DNA of 49,943 bases, from contig JAILQT010000025.1 in assembly GCA_024698805.1 (NCBI GenBank), positions 1 to 49,943 on the forward strand, read 5' to 3'. Positions 8,625 through 19,676 of this stretch are shown here, piece by piece (within the stretch, counting starts at the first letter, position 1; every line of letters starts with the position of its first letter). This DNA is from Solobacterium sp. (GTDB lineage Bacteria; Bacillota_I; Bacilli_A; Erysipelotrichales; Erysipelotrichaceae). The notes under the pieces are model-generated. The model ran no database searches. It worked only from the letters and a program-made list of their open reading frames with translations, and was not told the DNA's origin. The position numbers and the translations under genes were made by a program.

Positions 8625-9746
8625 TTAACCCTTGATCGCGCCCTGGTAGTCGACCTTGACGTTCTCAACAGCGGGTTCTGCTTCCGTGTTGTTGTCGATC
8701 TTGATCTCGCCGCTCAGGACCTTCTCTTCGAGAGCCTTATAATCATCCTGTGTGAAGCTGTCAGCCCACTGTGTGGAATCCGGCAGGGAAACGAGGTTCA
8801 GAGTCTGTACCTGGCCTTTGTAATCATCCCATTTGCCGTCCCTGATCGCGCTGAGCAGGAGTTCGACTGTCGGAGCCAGACCCTTCATAGCGGATGTGAC
8901 TGTCATGCCTTCGCCGTAGTCGCCGTCGATCGTCGGAGCCTGGTCTACGTCAACGCCGATGACCTTTCCGTTGACCTTCTTGGCTGCTTCCGCTGCGGAT
9001 GTGTAGATGCCGCCGCCGCATGCGAAGACGACTTCTGTGCCTGCACCGTACCATGTGTCCATAACAGCTGTGATGTCCGCATCGCCGAAGAACTGTCCGC
9101 CGTAGACATACTTGATCTCTACGTCTGTGAGGCCGAGTTCCTTCGCTGCTGCGTCAGCACCCTGGACATAACCGTAACCGTAACGGACAACTGCCGGAAC
9201 TGCCATGCCGCCGAGGAAGCCGAGCTTCTTGTAGCCGAGCTTGACTGCTGCGTAGCCTGCAAAGTAGCCGGCGCCTTCTTCTGTATAGACTGCGCTGTAT
9301 ACGTTGTCAGCCTTGAAGTCCTTCTCGCCGTTGGCAGTGAACAGGTCATATTCGGAAACGTCAAGGGCGACGAACTTAACATCGGGATATGTCGGAGCTG
9401 TCTCAACGATCGCTGCTGCGAATGCGTAGCCGGGCATAACGATGACGTTGTAGCCTTCTTCGATCGCCTGTTCGATGGAAGCGACACGGTCCGCGTCTGC
9501 GTCTGTTGCGGGCTGCTTGTATGTGAATTCGATGCCGTTGTCATCAGCGAATTTCTTACAAGCTTCGTAAGTTGTCTGGTTGAATGACTGGTCTGTGATC
9601 TTGCCGTAGTCCGTTACCATCGCGACCTTCATGTCGGATGCAGCTGCTTCGGATCCGCCTGCTGCGGAACCGCCGCCTGTGGAACTGCAGGCAACGAGGC
9701 TGACTGCCATAATGCCGGCGATCATAGCCGAAACGATTTTCTTCAT
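8625..9746 (-). CDS. BMP family ABC transporter substrate-binding lipoprotein (BmpA/NupN-like)
   Basis: Lipobox MAVSLVACSS; KVAMVTDYGKITDQSFNQTTYEACKKFADD; upstream of cognate ATPase and permeases. Confidence 0.93.
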   Translation of the reverse strand: MKKIVSAMIAGIMAVSLVACSSTGGGSAAGGSEAAASDMKVAMVTDYGKITDQSFNQTTYEACKKFADDNGIEFTYKQPATDADADRVASIEQAIEEGYNVIVMPGYAFAAAIVETAPTYPDVKFVALDVSEYDLFTANGEKDFKADNVYSAVYTEEGAGYFAGYAAVKLGYKKLGFLGGMAVPAVVRYGYGYVQGADAAAKELGLTDVEIKYVYGGQFFGDADITAVMDTWYGAGTEVVFACGGGIYTSAAEAAKKVNGKVIGVDVDQAPTIDGDYGEGMTVTSAMKGLAPTVELLLSAIRDGKWDDYKGQVQTLNLVSLPDSTQWADSFTQDDYKALEEKVLSGEIKIDNNTEAEPAVENVKVDYQGAIKG

Positions 9747-9929
9747 TTCTTTTCCTCCTTCAAATGCGAAACTTCGTTACATTAACATTTTAATGTCTGA
9801 AACAGTTCTTTTCAATTGTATTTCTGCCCCTGCCCCGCCCGCGGGCAGGGATTATCGGCGATTTTGTAAAAATCATATATATGTATTGCAGAAAATATTT
9901 CATCCTTAACATCTGCCGGGCGCATTCAC

Positions 9930-9938
9930 TGGTATAAT
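9930..9938 (+). promoter_or_regulatory. Extended -10 promoter (TGG-TATAAT) of the MBOAT operon
   Basis: TATAAT 9933-9938 with TGn upstream; 6 nt to ATG at 9945. Confidence 0.7.
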
Positions 9939-9944
9939 GTTTTC

Positions 9945-11291
9945 ATGGATCACGCAGGCCTTTTATTTATTCTGACATTTCTGCCTGTATACATGCTCGG
10001 GTGCGCCCTGTGCCCGGCGAAGTACAGGAATATCATGCTGATGATATTCAGTATCTTTTATATCTGGTACGGTTCGCCGCTGTTCGTCTTCGCGATGGCT
10101 GCAGCTGCCGTTTTTTCATATGTCTCCGGCGCGATGATCAGCCGCTACCGGAAGAAGAACAGGCCCCAGGCACTGCGCCTGCTCAGGATCACAGCCGGCA
10201 TATACCTGGTCCTGCTGTTCGTCATGAAGTTCCTCGGCCCGATCCTGACCGGTCTCAGGTCGATGGGGCTCTCCTTCCTGCCGGATCATTTCATCCAGGT
10301 GCCCCCGGGGTTCACGTTCCTGATCCTCGCATGCATCTCCTATCCGGCGGACATCTGTTTCAACCGGTGCGACCCGGAGAGATCCGCTGCGCAGCTGCTC
10401 GGATGGATCCTTCATTTCCCGAAGCTGCTGTGCGGGCCGTTCGTGGCGAAAAAGGAATTCACCCCCGGCAAAGACAGCAGGGGCGTGAATATTTACAGCG
10501 GCCTGCTCCGCTTTGCGGCCGGACTGTTCAAGAAGACGGTCATCGCCGCGAAGGCATATACGCTGTTCATGACCGTTTCCACGCTGCAGGCAGGCTCTTC
10601 CGTCCTCAGCGCCTGGACCGGTGCCTTCGCCGCACTGACGGCATTGTATTTTGAACTGAGCGGCTATGCGGACATGGCCATCGGCCTCAGCCGCATGGCG
10701 GGTTATGTCCTGCCCGAGGAATTCCGGATGCCGCTGGCTTCGAGGGATATGAAAGAGTTCACGGAACGCTGGAGCGTCACCCTGCAGAACTGGTTCAGGA
10801 CCTATGTCCCGTTCGGGAACACTTCCGTACGGACGGTAACTGCCATCCTCCTCACCGGTCTGTTCTACAGGCCTTCCCTGAACGGGCTGGCATGGGGGAT
10901 CATCCTGGCATGCACCGCCCTGCTCTCGAAACTGATCCCGGAGCGCATCCCTGCCGTTAAGCGCATCCTGCTGTGGGCGGCGCTGCTGTTCAGCTCCGTA
11001 TTCATCCTGTCGCCGTCCTTTGCGGACGCGCTGCATTATACCGCGATGATGTTCTTCAACGCTTCCTCCTTCGCTGATGCGCTGACAGGCAGCCTTGTCT
11101 TCATGAACCTGATCCCTGCCGCAGCGCTGTGCGCGGCAGTCATCCCTGTCCTGCGGCCGCTGTTCCGTCGCATCCTGAATTCGGATGCCGCATGGATCAT
11201 ACCCCCGGCAGTCATCCTGCTCTTTGTCTTCGCCGTCGCAGCCGCCGTATCCGGTGCCTCGATGCCTTTCATCTTTCTGAGGTCGTTATGA
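9945..11291 (+). CDS. MBOAT (AlgI/DltB-like) O-acyltransferase homologue, probable catalytic-His-less variant
   Basis: Multi-TM; IFSIFYIWYGSPLFV, ERWSVTLQNWFRTYVPFGN and LLTGLFYRPSLNGLAWG align by eye with AlgI-family landmarks; downstream DHHW partner. Confidence 0.75.
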   Translation: MDHAGLLFILTFLPVYMLGCALCPAKYRNIMLMIFSIFYIWYGSPLFVFAMAAAAVFSYVSGAMISRYRKKNRPQALRLLRITAGIYLVLLFVMKFLGPILTGLRSMGLSFLPDHFIQVPPGFTFLILACISYPADICFNRCDPERSAAQLLGWILHFPKLLCGPFVAKKEFTPGKDSRGVNIYSGLLRFAAGLFKKTVIAAKAYTLFMTVSTLQAGSSVLSAWTGAFAALTALYFELSGYADMAIGLSRMAGYVLPEEFRMPLASRDMKEFTERWSVTLQNWFRTYVPFGNTSVRTVTAILLTGLFYRPSLNGLAWGIILACTALLSKLIPERIPAVKRILLWAALLFSSVFILSPSFADALHYTAMMFFNASSFADALTGSLVFMNLIPAAALCAAVIPVLRPLFRRILNSDAAWIIPPAVILLFVFAVAAAVSGASMPFIFLRSL

Positions 11292-12334
11292 AAAAGAAGA
11301 TCCGGCTCGCAACATGTGTATCCGCTGCGCTGCTGTGCGGCAGCCTCGGCGTGATGAATTATTACCGTGCGGAAGGAAAGCCTTCGTTTTCCGTCTTTTC
11401 GCGTGCCTCACATGAAGATACCGAAACATGGACGGCAGAGGAGTTCTTCCTGAAGGATACGCTGCGTGAAGGCTATGCAGCCCTGATGCAGGATACAGGT
11501 TCATCGGGGATCGGCGGCGTATACATCGGCAGCGGCACGCTGATCGAACAGTTTGCGGATTATGACCCGGCAGTGCTGGAGCACAATATCAGCGCGGTGC
11601 AGGATTTCGCAAAGGAACATAAGCTGAACCTGGTCCTCGTACCGACAGCCTCACAGACGGAAAAGCGGTATCTGCCCCTTTTCGCTGCGGGGGTCAATGA
11701 AAAGAAACTGCTGGAAAGCATCCGGGAACAGATACCGGACGCCGTCTTTGCGGACCTGCTGTCCACGATGGCATCCAGCGGCGGCTACTGCTACAGGACA
11801 GACCCGCACTGGAACGCTTCCGGCGCCAAAGTCGGCTATGAAGTCATCTGCAGGGATATCCTGAAGCACAAGGCTTCCGACTTCCGGTTCCAGACGAAGA
11901 GTTCTTCGTACCGCGGTCCCCTGCTTGAAAGGACCGGCGCCGCATGGATCGAAGCGGATGAGATCGAGGAGATCATCCCCGCCCACCCCGTGCAGCTGAC
12001 CGTGAAATACAGCGACGGCACCGTCAGTCATTCGCTTTATGACGAAAATGCCCTTGAAACAGAGGACATGTACGGTTATTATCTCAGCGCGGCCGAAGGC
12101 AAGACAGAGATCGAGACATCTGTGAATACCGAGAGGAACGCCGTGATCATCTGCGATGATTACGCCCTGATCCTCGTCCCGTATCTGACGCAGGAATACA
12201 GCCGCCTCACGATCGTCAGGACCGGTTCCTATACAGGTTCCCTCAGTACGGTCCTCAAAGATGAAGGAAATACAGATATCTTCATGGTCATGTCCCTGAA
12301 GAATTTCTGTAATGAAGAAATAGAATTCAGGTGA
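11288..12334 (+). CDS. DHHW/AlgX-like (SGNH-type) secreted protein, partner of MBOAT
   Basis: ATGA overlap with MBOAT stop; signal anchor; GVYIGSGTLIEQ, YCYRTDPHWNASGA, CDDYALILVPYLTQEY segments. Confidence 0.7.
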   Translation: MKKKIRLATCVSAALLCGSLGVMNYYRAEGKPSFSVFSRASHEDTETWTAEEFFLKDTLREGYAALMQDTGSSGIGGVYIGSGTLIEQFADYDPAVLEHNISAVQDFAKEHKLNLVLVPTASQTEKRYLPLFAAGVNEKKLLESIREQIPDAVFADLLSTMASSGGYCYRTDPHWNASGAKVGYEVICRDILKHKASDFRFQTKSSSYRGPLLERTGAAWIEADEIEEIIPAHPVQLTVKYSDGTVSHSLYDENALETEDMYGYYLSAAEGKTEIETSVNTERNAVIICDDYALILVPYLTQEYSRLTIVRTGSYTGSLSTVLKDEGNTDIFMVMSLKNFCNEEIEFR

Positions 12335-12337
12335 ACT

Positions 12338-13690
12338 ATGATATTGAAATGCGTGAAAACAGGCATCAACGGCGAAGGCATAGCCTATAAGGACAAAAAG
12401 CCTGTTTTTATTGAGGGCTTCTTCCCGGACGAAGAAGCGGAGGTAACGATCACGGCCGAACATGAGACATACTGCTACGGCGCGGTCGAAAAGCTGCTTC
12501 ACGAGAGCAGCGAGAGACGGAAACCGGAATGCGGACACCAGGCGGAATGCGGCGGATGCCCGCTGATGCCGCTGAAATACGGCGCCCAGCTCAAATACAA
12601 GAAGAGGCTCCTCGAAGAGTCCCTGTACAAATACGGCAATGTCCGTCGGGAGTTCATCCGCGACGTGCGCACGGCTGAAAAGATCACCGGCTACCGCAAC
12701 CAGTGCAAGCTCCCTGTCGGCACGGCAGACGGAAGGCCCGTCACCGGCATGTACAAAGTACGCTCGAACCATTTCGTTGAGATCGACAGCTGCCCGATCC
12801 ATGAACCGCTGATCGAGAGCACGCGGAAACAGGTCCTGAAGCTGGCGGCAAAGCACCGCATCGGCGCTTATGACCAGAAAGACGGAAAAGGCCTGCGTTA
12901 CCTGATCCTGCGCGTCATGGACGAACAGATCCAGTGCGTGCTCGTGACCGGGAGGGATACGCTGCCGGAAGCATTCATCGATGACGTGATGAAGATCCGG
13001 CACATGTGCTCCCTGTTCCAGTCCGTCAACACCCAGAAAAATACGCCCGAGATCTTCGGTTCGAAACTGAAAAAGCTCGCCGGTACGGATACGGTAAGCG
13101 CAGGGATCTGCGGCATCCGGCTCCAGCTGTCGCCGCAGTCGTTCTTCCAGCTCAATACGAAGGCTGCAGAAGGCCTGTATGAACTTGCCGTATCGAAGAT
13201 CGATCCGTGCGATGTGCTTGCGGAAGCCTACTGCGGGATCGGCGCGATGTCGCTGCTCGCTTCGAAAAAGGCAAAGCGCGTCTACGGCATCGAATCCGTC
13301 AGCGACGCTGTCATCAATGCGGCGCAGAACGCTGCCGCAAACGGCATCGAGAACTGCGAGTTCATCTGCGCGGACGCTGCCGAAGGCCTGCGCCAGCTCG
13401 CTTCGGAAGAAAAGATCGATACGCTCCTTCTCGATCCGCCCCGCAGCGGCCTGGATGACAATATGGTCAGGACGATCCTGAAGGTCCTGCCTGCCAAGAT
13501 CATCTATGTCTCCTGCAATCCCGCAACGCTTGCGAAGAATCTCAGGGAACTGAAAAAGGAGTACCGCCTCGTTACGGTCATCCCGTATGACATGTTCCCG
13601 AATACGCCGCATATCGAATCCGTCTCGGTCCTTGTCCGCAGCGGCTTCAGCGATGCGAAGCGCAGAAGGAAGAAGAGAGCGCAGGATTAG
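12338..13690 (+). CDS. rlmD: RNA (uracil-5-)-methyltransferase, RlmD/RumA-like
   Basis: CX5CGGC Fe-S motif, LDPPRSGLD, YVSCNPATLAKN; TRAM-like N-terminus. Confidence 0.88.
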   Translation: MILKCVKTGINGEGIAYKDKKPVFIEGFFPDEEAEVTITAEHETYCYGAVEKLLHESSERRKPECGHQAECGGCPLMPLKYGAQLKYKKRLLEESLYKYGNVRREFIRDVRTAEKITGYRNQCKLPVGTADGRPVTGMYKVRSNHFVEIDSCPIHEPLIESTRKQVLKLAAKHRIGAYDQKDGKGLRYLILRVMDEQIQCVLVTGRDTLPEAFIDDVMKIRHMCSLFQSVNTQKNTPEIFGSKLKKLAGTDTVSAGICGIRLQLSPQSFFQLNTKAAEGLYELAVSKIDPCDVLAEAYCGIGAMSLLASKKAKRVYGIESVSDAVINAAQNAAANGIENCEFICADAAEGLRQLASEEKIDTLLLDPPRSGLDDNMVRTILKVLPAKIIYVSCNPATLAKNLRELKKEYRLVTVIPYDMFPNTPHIESVSVLVRSGFSDAKRRRKKRAQD

Positions 13691-13798
13691 CATTTGCTTA
13701 TGAAGGGGCTGTCCCGCATGGGTCAGCAGACCAGAAGCAGGCACAGTCCCCGGATACATATCTTTACAGCATCATCCTTACCATACAGAGGTAAACAT

Positions 13799-15970
13799 AT
13801 GACCAAAAACTATTCGCTCAGAAAAAAGATACTGCACGCGATGATCACACTTGTGAGCGGCATGCTGGCAGCTGCCGTCACGATCGTTATGTTTACGATG
13901 AGAAGTGTTTCAGATACACTGGTCGAATCCAACCGGAACCTGAGTGAAACGATCGGGAAACAGTCAAAGGCTTATATGTCCGAGCAGTCGCAGTACCGGA
14001 TGCTGGAACTTGCCGGCGAGAAAGCACAGATCGCGGACAGTATCTTCGCGGAATTTGAAAGCAGTGTAAATACCGCCGCATCCGTGGCAGGACAGATCTA
14101 TAACCATCCGGAGCTCTATCCCGCCAGATATGTCCCCCTGCCCGATGCGTCCAAAGACGGGGAGCTTTCCATACAGGTCCTGTATTCCGCAGCCGCCGAT
14201 CCTTCCGACCCTGCAGTCATCGAAGAGCTCGGACTGCTCGGAAACGTCCAGGATACGCTGATGGCTGTGAACGGCAGCCAGGAGAATATGGCGTCCATCT
14301 ATGTCGCTTCCGAATCCGGCTTCATGGTGCAGGCCGACTATATCTCCGCAAAGAAGTTCGATGAAAACGGGGAACTCATGCCGCTGGAGGCGAAGGAGCG
14401 CCCCTGGTACAAAGGCGCAGCGGAAACAGGGAAGCCGTATTTCACGCCCGTCACGAAAGACGCGCATACGCCGAGGCTCGGCATCATGTGCGGCATCCCG
14501 GTCTATGCCGGGGATAAGCTGATGGCGGTCGCCGGGGCAGGCATGTATCTGGATGACATGGAAGAACTGGTACGCAGCGTCGAACTCGGTGAAAGCGGCC
14601 ATGCCTGCATCCTCAACGCCGGCGGCCAGGTACTCTTTTCCACCTACAGCGAAGGCACCCTGGCAGCTGTCGCAGACGCACCGGACCTCCGTATGTCAGA
14701 AGACGCTGCGATCGCTTCGATGGCAGCCGAAGCAGTCGGGGGCGGCACAGGCACGGCGCAGCTGGAGATCGACGGGGTCCTGAATTACGCAGCCTATTCG
14801 CCGATGAAGACGGTAGGCTGGTCAATGGTCGTATTCATCTCGCAGGATGCCGTCGAAGCACCTACGGACAGCCTGGTGAAGAGTATCAGCGGGATGACCG
14901 ACCAGACATTCCTTGACGCGACAAACCATGCCAGGCGCGCATCATATATGCTGCTGTGGTTGCTGCTGGCAGCTGTGCTGATCGCAATCGCCGTATCGTT
15001 TGCGCTTTCCAACCGGATCGTTAAGCCGATCCGTACGCTCACGGAAGAGATCAGGGCGATCGAAGGAGATAACCTTGACTTTACGTGGGACCTCGACACA
15101 GGCGATGAGACACAGGTGCTGGCAGAATCCTTCCGTTCGATGACGGAACGCCTGAAGAAGTATGTCAGCGATATCGAGTCCATCACTGCCGACAGGGAGC
15201 GCATACAGACGGAACTGTCCCTAGCCACCCGCATCCAGGCGGCGATGCTGCCGAATATCTTCCCCCCGTTCCCGAACCGCTCGGAATTTGATGTTTATGC
15301 GGCCATGGACCCGGCAAGGGAAGTGGGCGGCGACTTCTATGATTTCTTCCTCATCGACGACGATCACCTGTGCCTGGTCATGGCTGACGTATCCGGCAAG
15401 GGAGTCCCTGCCGCGCTGATGATGATGGCTTCCAAGATCACGCTGCAGAACCTGTCGATGTTCGGCGGGTCCCCTGCAGATATACTCAGCAAGACCAATG
15501 CCGTGATCTGCAGCAACAACAACGAAGATATGTTCATCACGGTATGGCTGGGCATCCTGGAGCTGTCAACAGGCATACTGACAGCCGCAAACGCAGGCCA
15601 TGAATACCCTGTCATCAAAAAGCCTGACGGCAAGTTCAGCCTGTACAAGGATAATCATGGCTTCGTCCTCGGTGCCCTTGAAGATATAAAATACAGGAAT
15701 TATGAAATCCGGCTGGAACCCGGCACAAAGCTCTTCCTGTATACGGACGGCGTACCGGAGGCAACGAATAAGGATCTCAAGCTGTTCGGGACAGACCGCA
15801 TGCTGGATGCCCTGAATAAAGATACCGGGGCGACACCGGATGAAGTCCTGTTCAACATACGAACAGCCGTGGACAGGTTTACAGAGGATGCCGAACAGTT
15901 CGACGACCTGACGATGCTGTGCATGGAGTACAGGGGCAGGGACAGTTCGTCCGGTAAGGAAAAGGAATAG
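13799..15970 (+). CDS. Cache-HAMP-PP2C (SpoIIE/RsbU-like) serine phosphatase
   Basis: N-terminal TM and Cache-like sensor, HAMP after second TM, EVGGDFYDFFLIDDDHLCLVMADVSGKGVPAALMM. Start MTKNYSLRKK at 13799 preferred over 13694 (SD AGAGG). Confidence 0.88.
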   Translation: MTKNYSLRKKILHAMITLVSGMLAAAVTIVMFTMRSVSDTLVESNRNLSETIGKQSKAYMSEQSQYRMLELAGEKAQIADSIFAEFESSVNTAASVAGQIYNHPELYPARYVPLPDASKDGELSIQVLYSAAADPSDPAVIEELGLLGNVQDTLMAVNGSQENMASIYVASESGFMVQADYISAKKFDENGELMPLEAKERPWYKGAAETGKPYFTPVTKDAHTPRLGIMCGIPVYAGDKLMAVAGAGMYLDDMEELVRSVELGESGHACILNAGGQVLFSTYSEGTLAAVADAPDLRMSEDAAIASMAAEAVGGGTGTAQLEIDGVLNYAAYSPMKTVGWSMVVFISQDAVEAPTDSLVKSISGMTDQTFLDATNHARRASYMLLWLLLAAVLIAIAVSFALSNRIVKPIRTLTEEIRAIEGDNLDFTWDLDTGDETQVLAESFRSMTERLKKYVSDIESITADRERIQTELSLATRIQAAMLPNIFPPFPNRSEFDVYAAMDPAREVGGDFYDFFLIDDDHLCLVMADVSGKGVPAALMMMASKITLQNLSMFGGSPADILSKTNAVICSNNNEDMFITVWLGILELSTGILTAANAGHEYPVIKKPDGKFSLYKDNHGFVLGALEDIKYRNYEIRLEPGTKLFLYTDGVPEATNKDLKLFGTDRMLDALNKDTGATPDEVLFNIRTAVDRFTEDAEQFDDLTMLCMEYRGRDSSSGKEKE

Positions 15971-15973
15971 GAA

Positions 15974-16879
15974 ATGAAATATACCATATCACCGGACATG
16001 ATCAGCATCGAGCCGAATGAGCAGCTGCGGAAAAAGACCGTAGGATCTTTCCTGGACGATTACTGCATATCTGCCTCCAGGCAGAATGACATGATCGCAA
16101 AGAAGAGGATCCTGCTGGGCGGTGAGCCCGCAGCTTCCCCGGAAGAGGTCATCGGTGCAAACGTCCTGGGCATACTGTTTGAAAAAGGAGAACCGGACTG
16201 GGTGCCGGCGGATAAGCCGTGTACGGTCGTGTACGAAGACCCGTTCGTCTATGCCGTGCACAAGGAAGCCGGCGTCATCATCCACGGTGAGGAAGACGAT
16301 GCGCAGTGCCTCAACGCGATGGCAGCGAGATACCAGCTCGATCACGGCATTCATGCGCCTGTCCGTCCCCTGCACAGGCTGGACAGGGATACAAGCGGCC
16401 TTGTGCTCTACTGCAAGATCCCCTTCTTCCAGCCGTGGTTCGACCGGCAGATGAAGGAGAAGAACATAACGAGGTATTACCTGGCTATCAGTATGGGCAG
16501 ATGCGAAGCCGGCAGGAAGTTCACGGTCCGCAAAAAGCTGGCGCGCGACAGGCACAGGAGCGGCGCATACAGGGTATCGCCGAACGGGAAAGACGCGGCT
16601 ACGCATTTCGAATGCCTGGATTCCAGGGGCGGCTATGTCCTCTTCGGCTGCACGCTGGAGACAGGAAGGACGCACCAGATCCGTGTCCATCTTGCGGATG
16701 CGGGCTATCCGATCGTCAACGATATCCTGTACGGGAGGCCTTCAAAGCATTTCACCGGCATGGGGCTCTGGGCCCAGAGCATCACATTCCGGAACCCTGT
16801 ATCGAACAAGAAGCACAGGATCAGGGATTTTGACAATCCGATGTATACTTATTTTGAATCTGGAGGAAATAAACGATGA
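15974..16879 (+). CDS. RluA family pseudouridine synthase
   Basis: RPLHRLDRDTSGLVLYCK; ETGRTHQIRVHLADAGYPIVND. Confidence 0.92.
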   Translation: MKYTISPDMISIEPNEQLRKKTVGSFLDDYCISASRQNDMIAKKRILLGGEPAASPEEVIGANVLGILFEKGEPDWVPADKPCTVVYEDPFVYAVHKEAGVIIHGEEDDAQCLNAMAARYQLDHGIHAPVRPLHRLDRDTSGLVLYCKIPFFQPWFDRQMKEKNITRYYLAISMGRCEAGRKFTVRKKLARDRHRSGAYRVSPNGKDAATHFECLDSRGGYVLFGCTLETGRTHQIRVHLADAGYPIVNDILYGRPSKHFTGMGLWAQSITFRNPVSNKKHRIRDFDNPMYTYFESGGNKR

Positions 16880-18087
16880 AGTATGATTTTACATGTCATC
16901 TGGACCGTCTCGGCAAAGATGCGATCGCAGTCGACTCACCTGCCGCAAAGACCGGCGGATTTACCGGCTTTGAGAGGAAAGAAGGATTCGATATCATCCC
17001 GATGTGGGTCGCGGATATGAACTTCCCGGTCGTCCCGTCGATCCAGGAAGCGATCACCGGCAGGGTCGCCCACCCCGCTTTCGGCTATTTCTCCCCGCGG
17101 GATGAATACTATGACGGCATCATCCGCTGGCAGAACAGCAGGAACGGCGTTGAAGGCCTGACAAAGGAGAACATCGCCTATGAGAACGGCGTGCTCGGCG
17201 GCGTCATCAGCGCGATGAACGTACTCGCATCCAAGGGCGACAACGTCCTCGTCCATTCCCCGACATACATCGGCTTCACGATGGTCCTGAAGAACAACGG
17301 CTACAATATCGTCCACAGCCAGATGCACAAGGATGAGAACGATATCTGGCGCATCGATTATGAAGATATGGAGAAGAAGATCGCCGAAAACAATATCCAT
17401 GTGGCGATCATGTGCTCCCCCCACAATCCCTGCGGCCGCGTATGGACAAGGGAAGAACTCGAAAAGTGCATCGAAATATTCGAGAAACACGAAGTCTGGA
17501 TCATCAGCGATGAGATCTGGAGCGATCTGACGCTGGAAGGATATAAACATATCCCGACACAGTCCGTAAATGAATATGCGCGCACGCACACAGCAGCATT
17601 CTATGCGCCTTCCAAGACGTTCAACCTTGCCGGACTGATCGGTTCCTACCGCATCGTTTACAACAAATGGCTCAATGACAGGATCACGAAGGAATCCTCC
17701 CTCTCCCACTACAACAGCATGAACGTGCTGTCCATGTACGCCCTGATCGGCGCCTATCAGGAAGAGGGCTATGAATGGCTCGGTGAACTGAAGCAGGTCC
17801 TTACGGAGAATGTCCGCTGGGCAAGCGATTTCGTCAATACGAAGCTTGACGGTGCATGTGTTTCCACACCCCAGGGCACATACATGCTGTTCATCGACGT
17901 GAAGGAATACTGCGAAAAGAACGGCATCACGCTGGATGAGCTGCTGAAGAGGGGCTGGGAATACGGCGTCTTCTGGCAGAGCGGCGAGCTCTTCAATACG
18001 CCGTATGCGATCCGCATGAACCTGGCGCTCCCGCTGGACCGCGTGCAGGAAGCCTTCGGCAGACTGGAAAAATACGTATTCCTGTGA
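16876..18087 (+). CDS. PLP-dependent aminotransferase, MalY/PatB (cystathionine beta-lyase) type
   Basis: FDIIPMWVADMNFPVVPSIQEAI; CSPHNPCGRVWTREEL; SKTFNLAGL; ATGA overlap with upstream gene. Confidence 0.92.
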   Translation: MKYDFTCHLDRLGKDAIAVDSPAAKTGGFTGFERKEGFDIIPMWVADMNFPVVPSIQEAITGRVAHPAFGYFSPRDEYYDGIIRWQNSRNGVEGLTKENIAYENGVLGGVISAMNVLASKGDNVLVHSPTYIGFTMVLKNNGYNIVHSQMHKDENDIWRIDYEDMEKKIAENNIHVAIMCSPHNPCGRVWTREELEKCIEIFEKHEVWIISDEIWSDLTLEGYKHIPTQSVNEYARTHTAAFYAPSKTFNLAGLIGSYRIVYNKWLNDRITKESSLSHYNSMNVLSMYALIGAYQEEGYEWLGELKQVLTENVRWASDFVNTKLDGACVSTPQGTYMLFIDVKEYCEKNGITLDELLKRGWEYGVFWQSGELFNTPYAIRMNLALPLDRVQEAFGRLEKYVFL

Positions 18088-18094
18088 TGCATCA

Positions 18095-18117
18095 ACAGAC
18101 GCTGCGGCGTCTGTTTT
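18095..18117 (+). terminator. Rho-independent terminator
   Basis: ACAGACGC-tgcg-GCGTCTGT then TTTTT. Confidence 0.8.
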
Positions 18118-18151
18118 TCAATGCATTACACATTCCGGAATGGTACAATAA

Positions 18152-19633
<1,482 letters not shown>

Positions 19634-19649
19634 GTTTTGGATGATGTGA

Positions 19650-19676
19650 AAGGAACTGCCGCGGCAGTTCCTTTTT
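19650..19676. terminator. Bidirectional terminator between convergent genes
   Basis: AAGGAACTGCC-gc-GGCAGTTCCTT followed by T-tract; convergent gene ends at 19676. Confidence 0.8.

Noticed and set aside
9770-9930. Purine-type riboswitch upstream of the BMP lipoprotein gene
   Set aside because: A GC hairpin (CCTGCCC...GGGCAGG) is present, but I could not find the conserved three-way-junction core or an anti-terminator; not supported by eye.
11651-13759. 702-aa minus-strand ORF opposite rlmD and the DHHW gene
   Set aside because: Antisense shadow ORF in GC-rich DNA; Arg/Asp/His-rich composition with no motif, while the plus strand carries clear conserved families.
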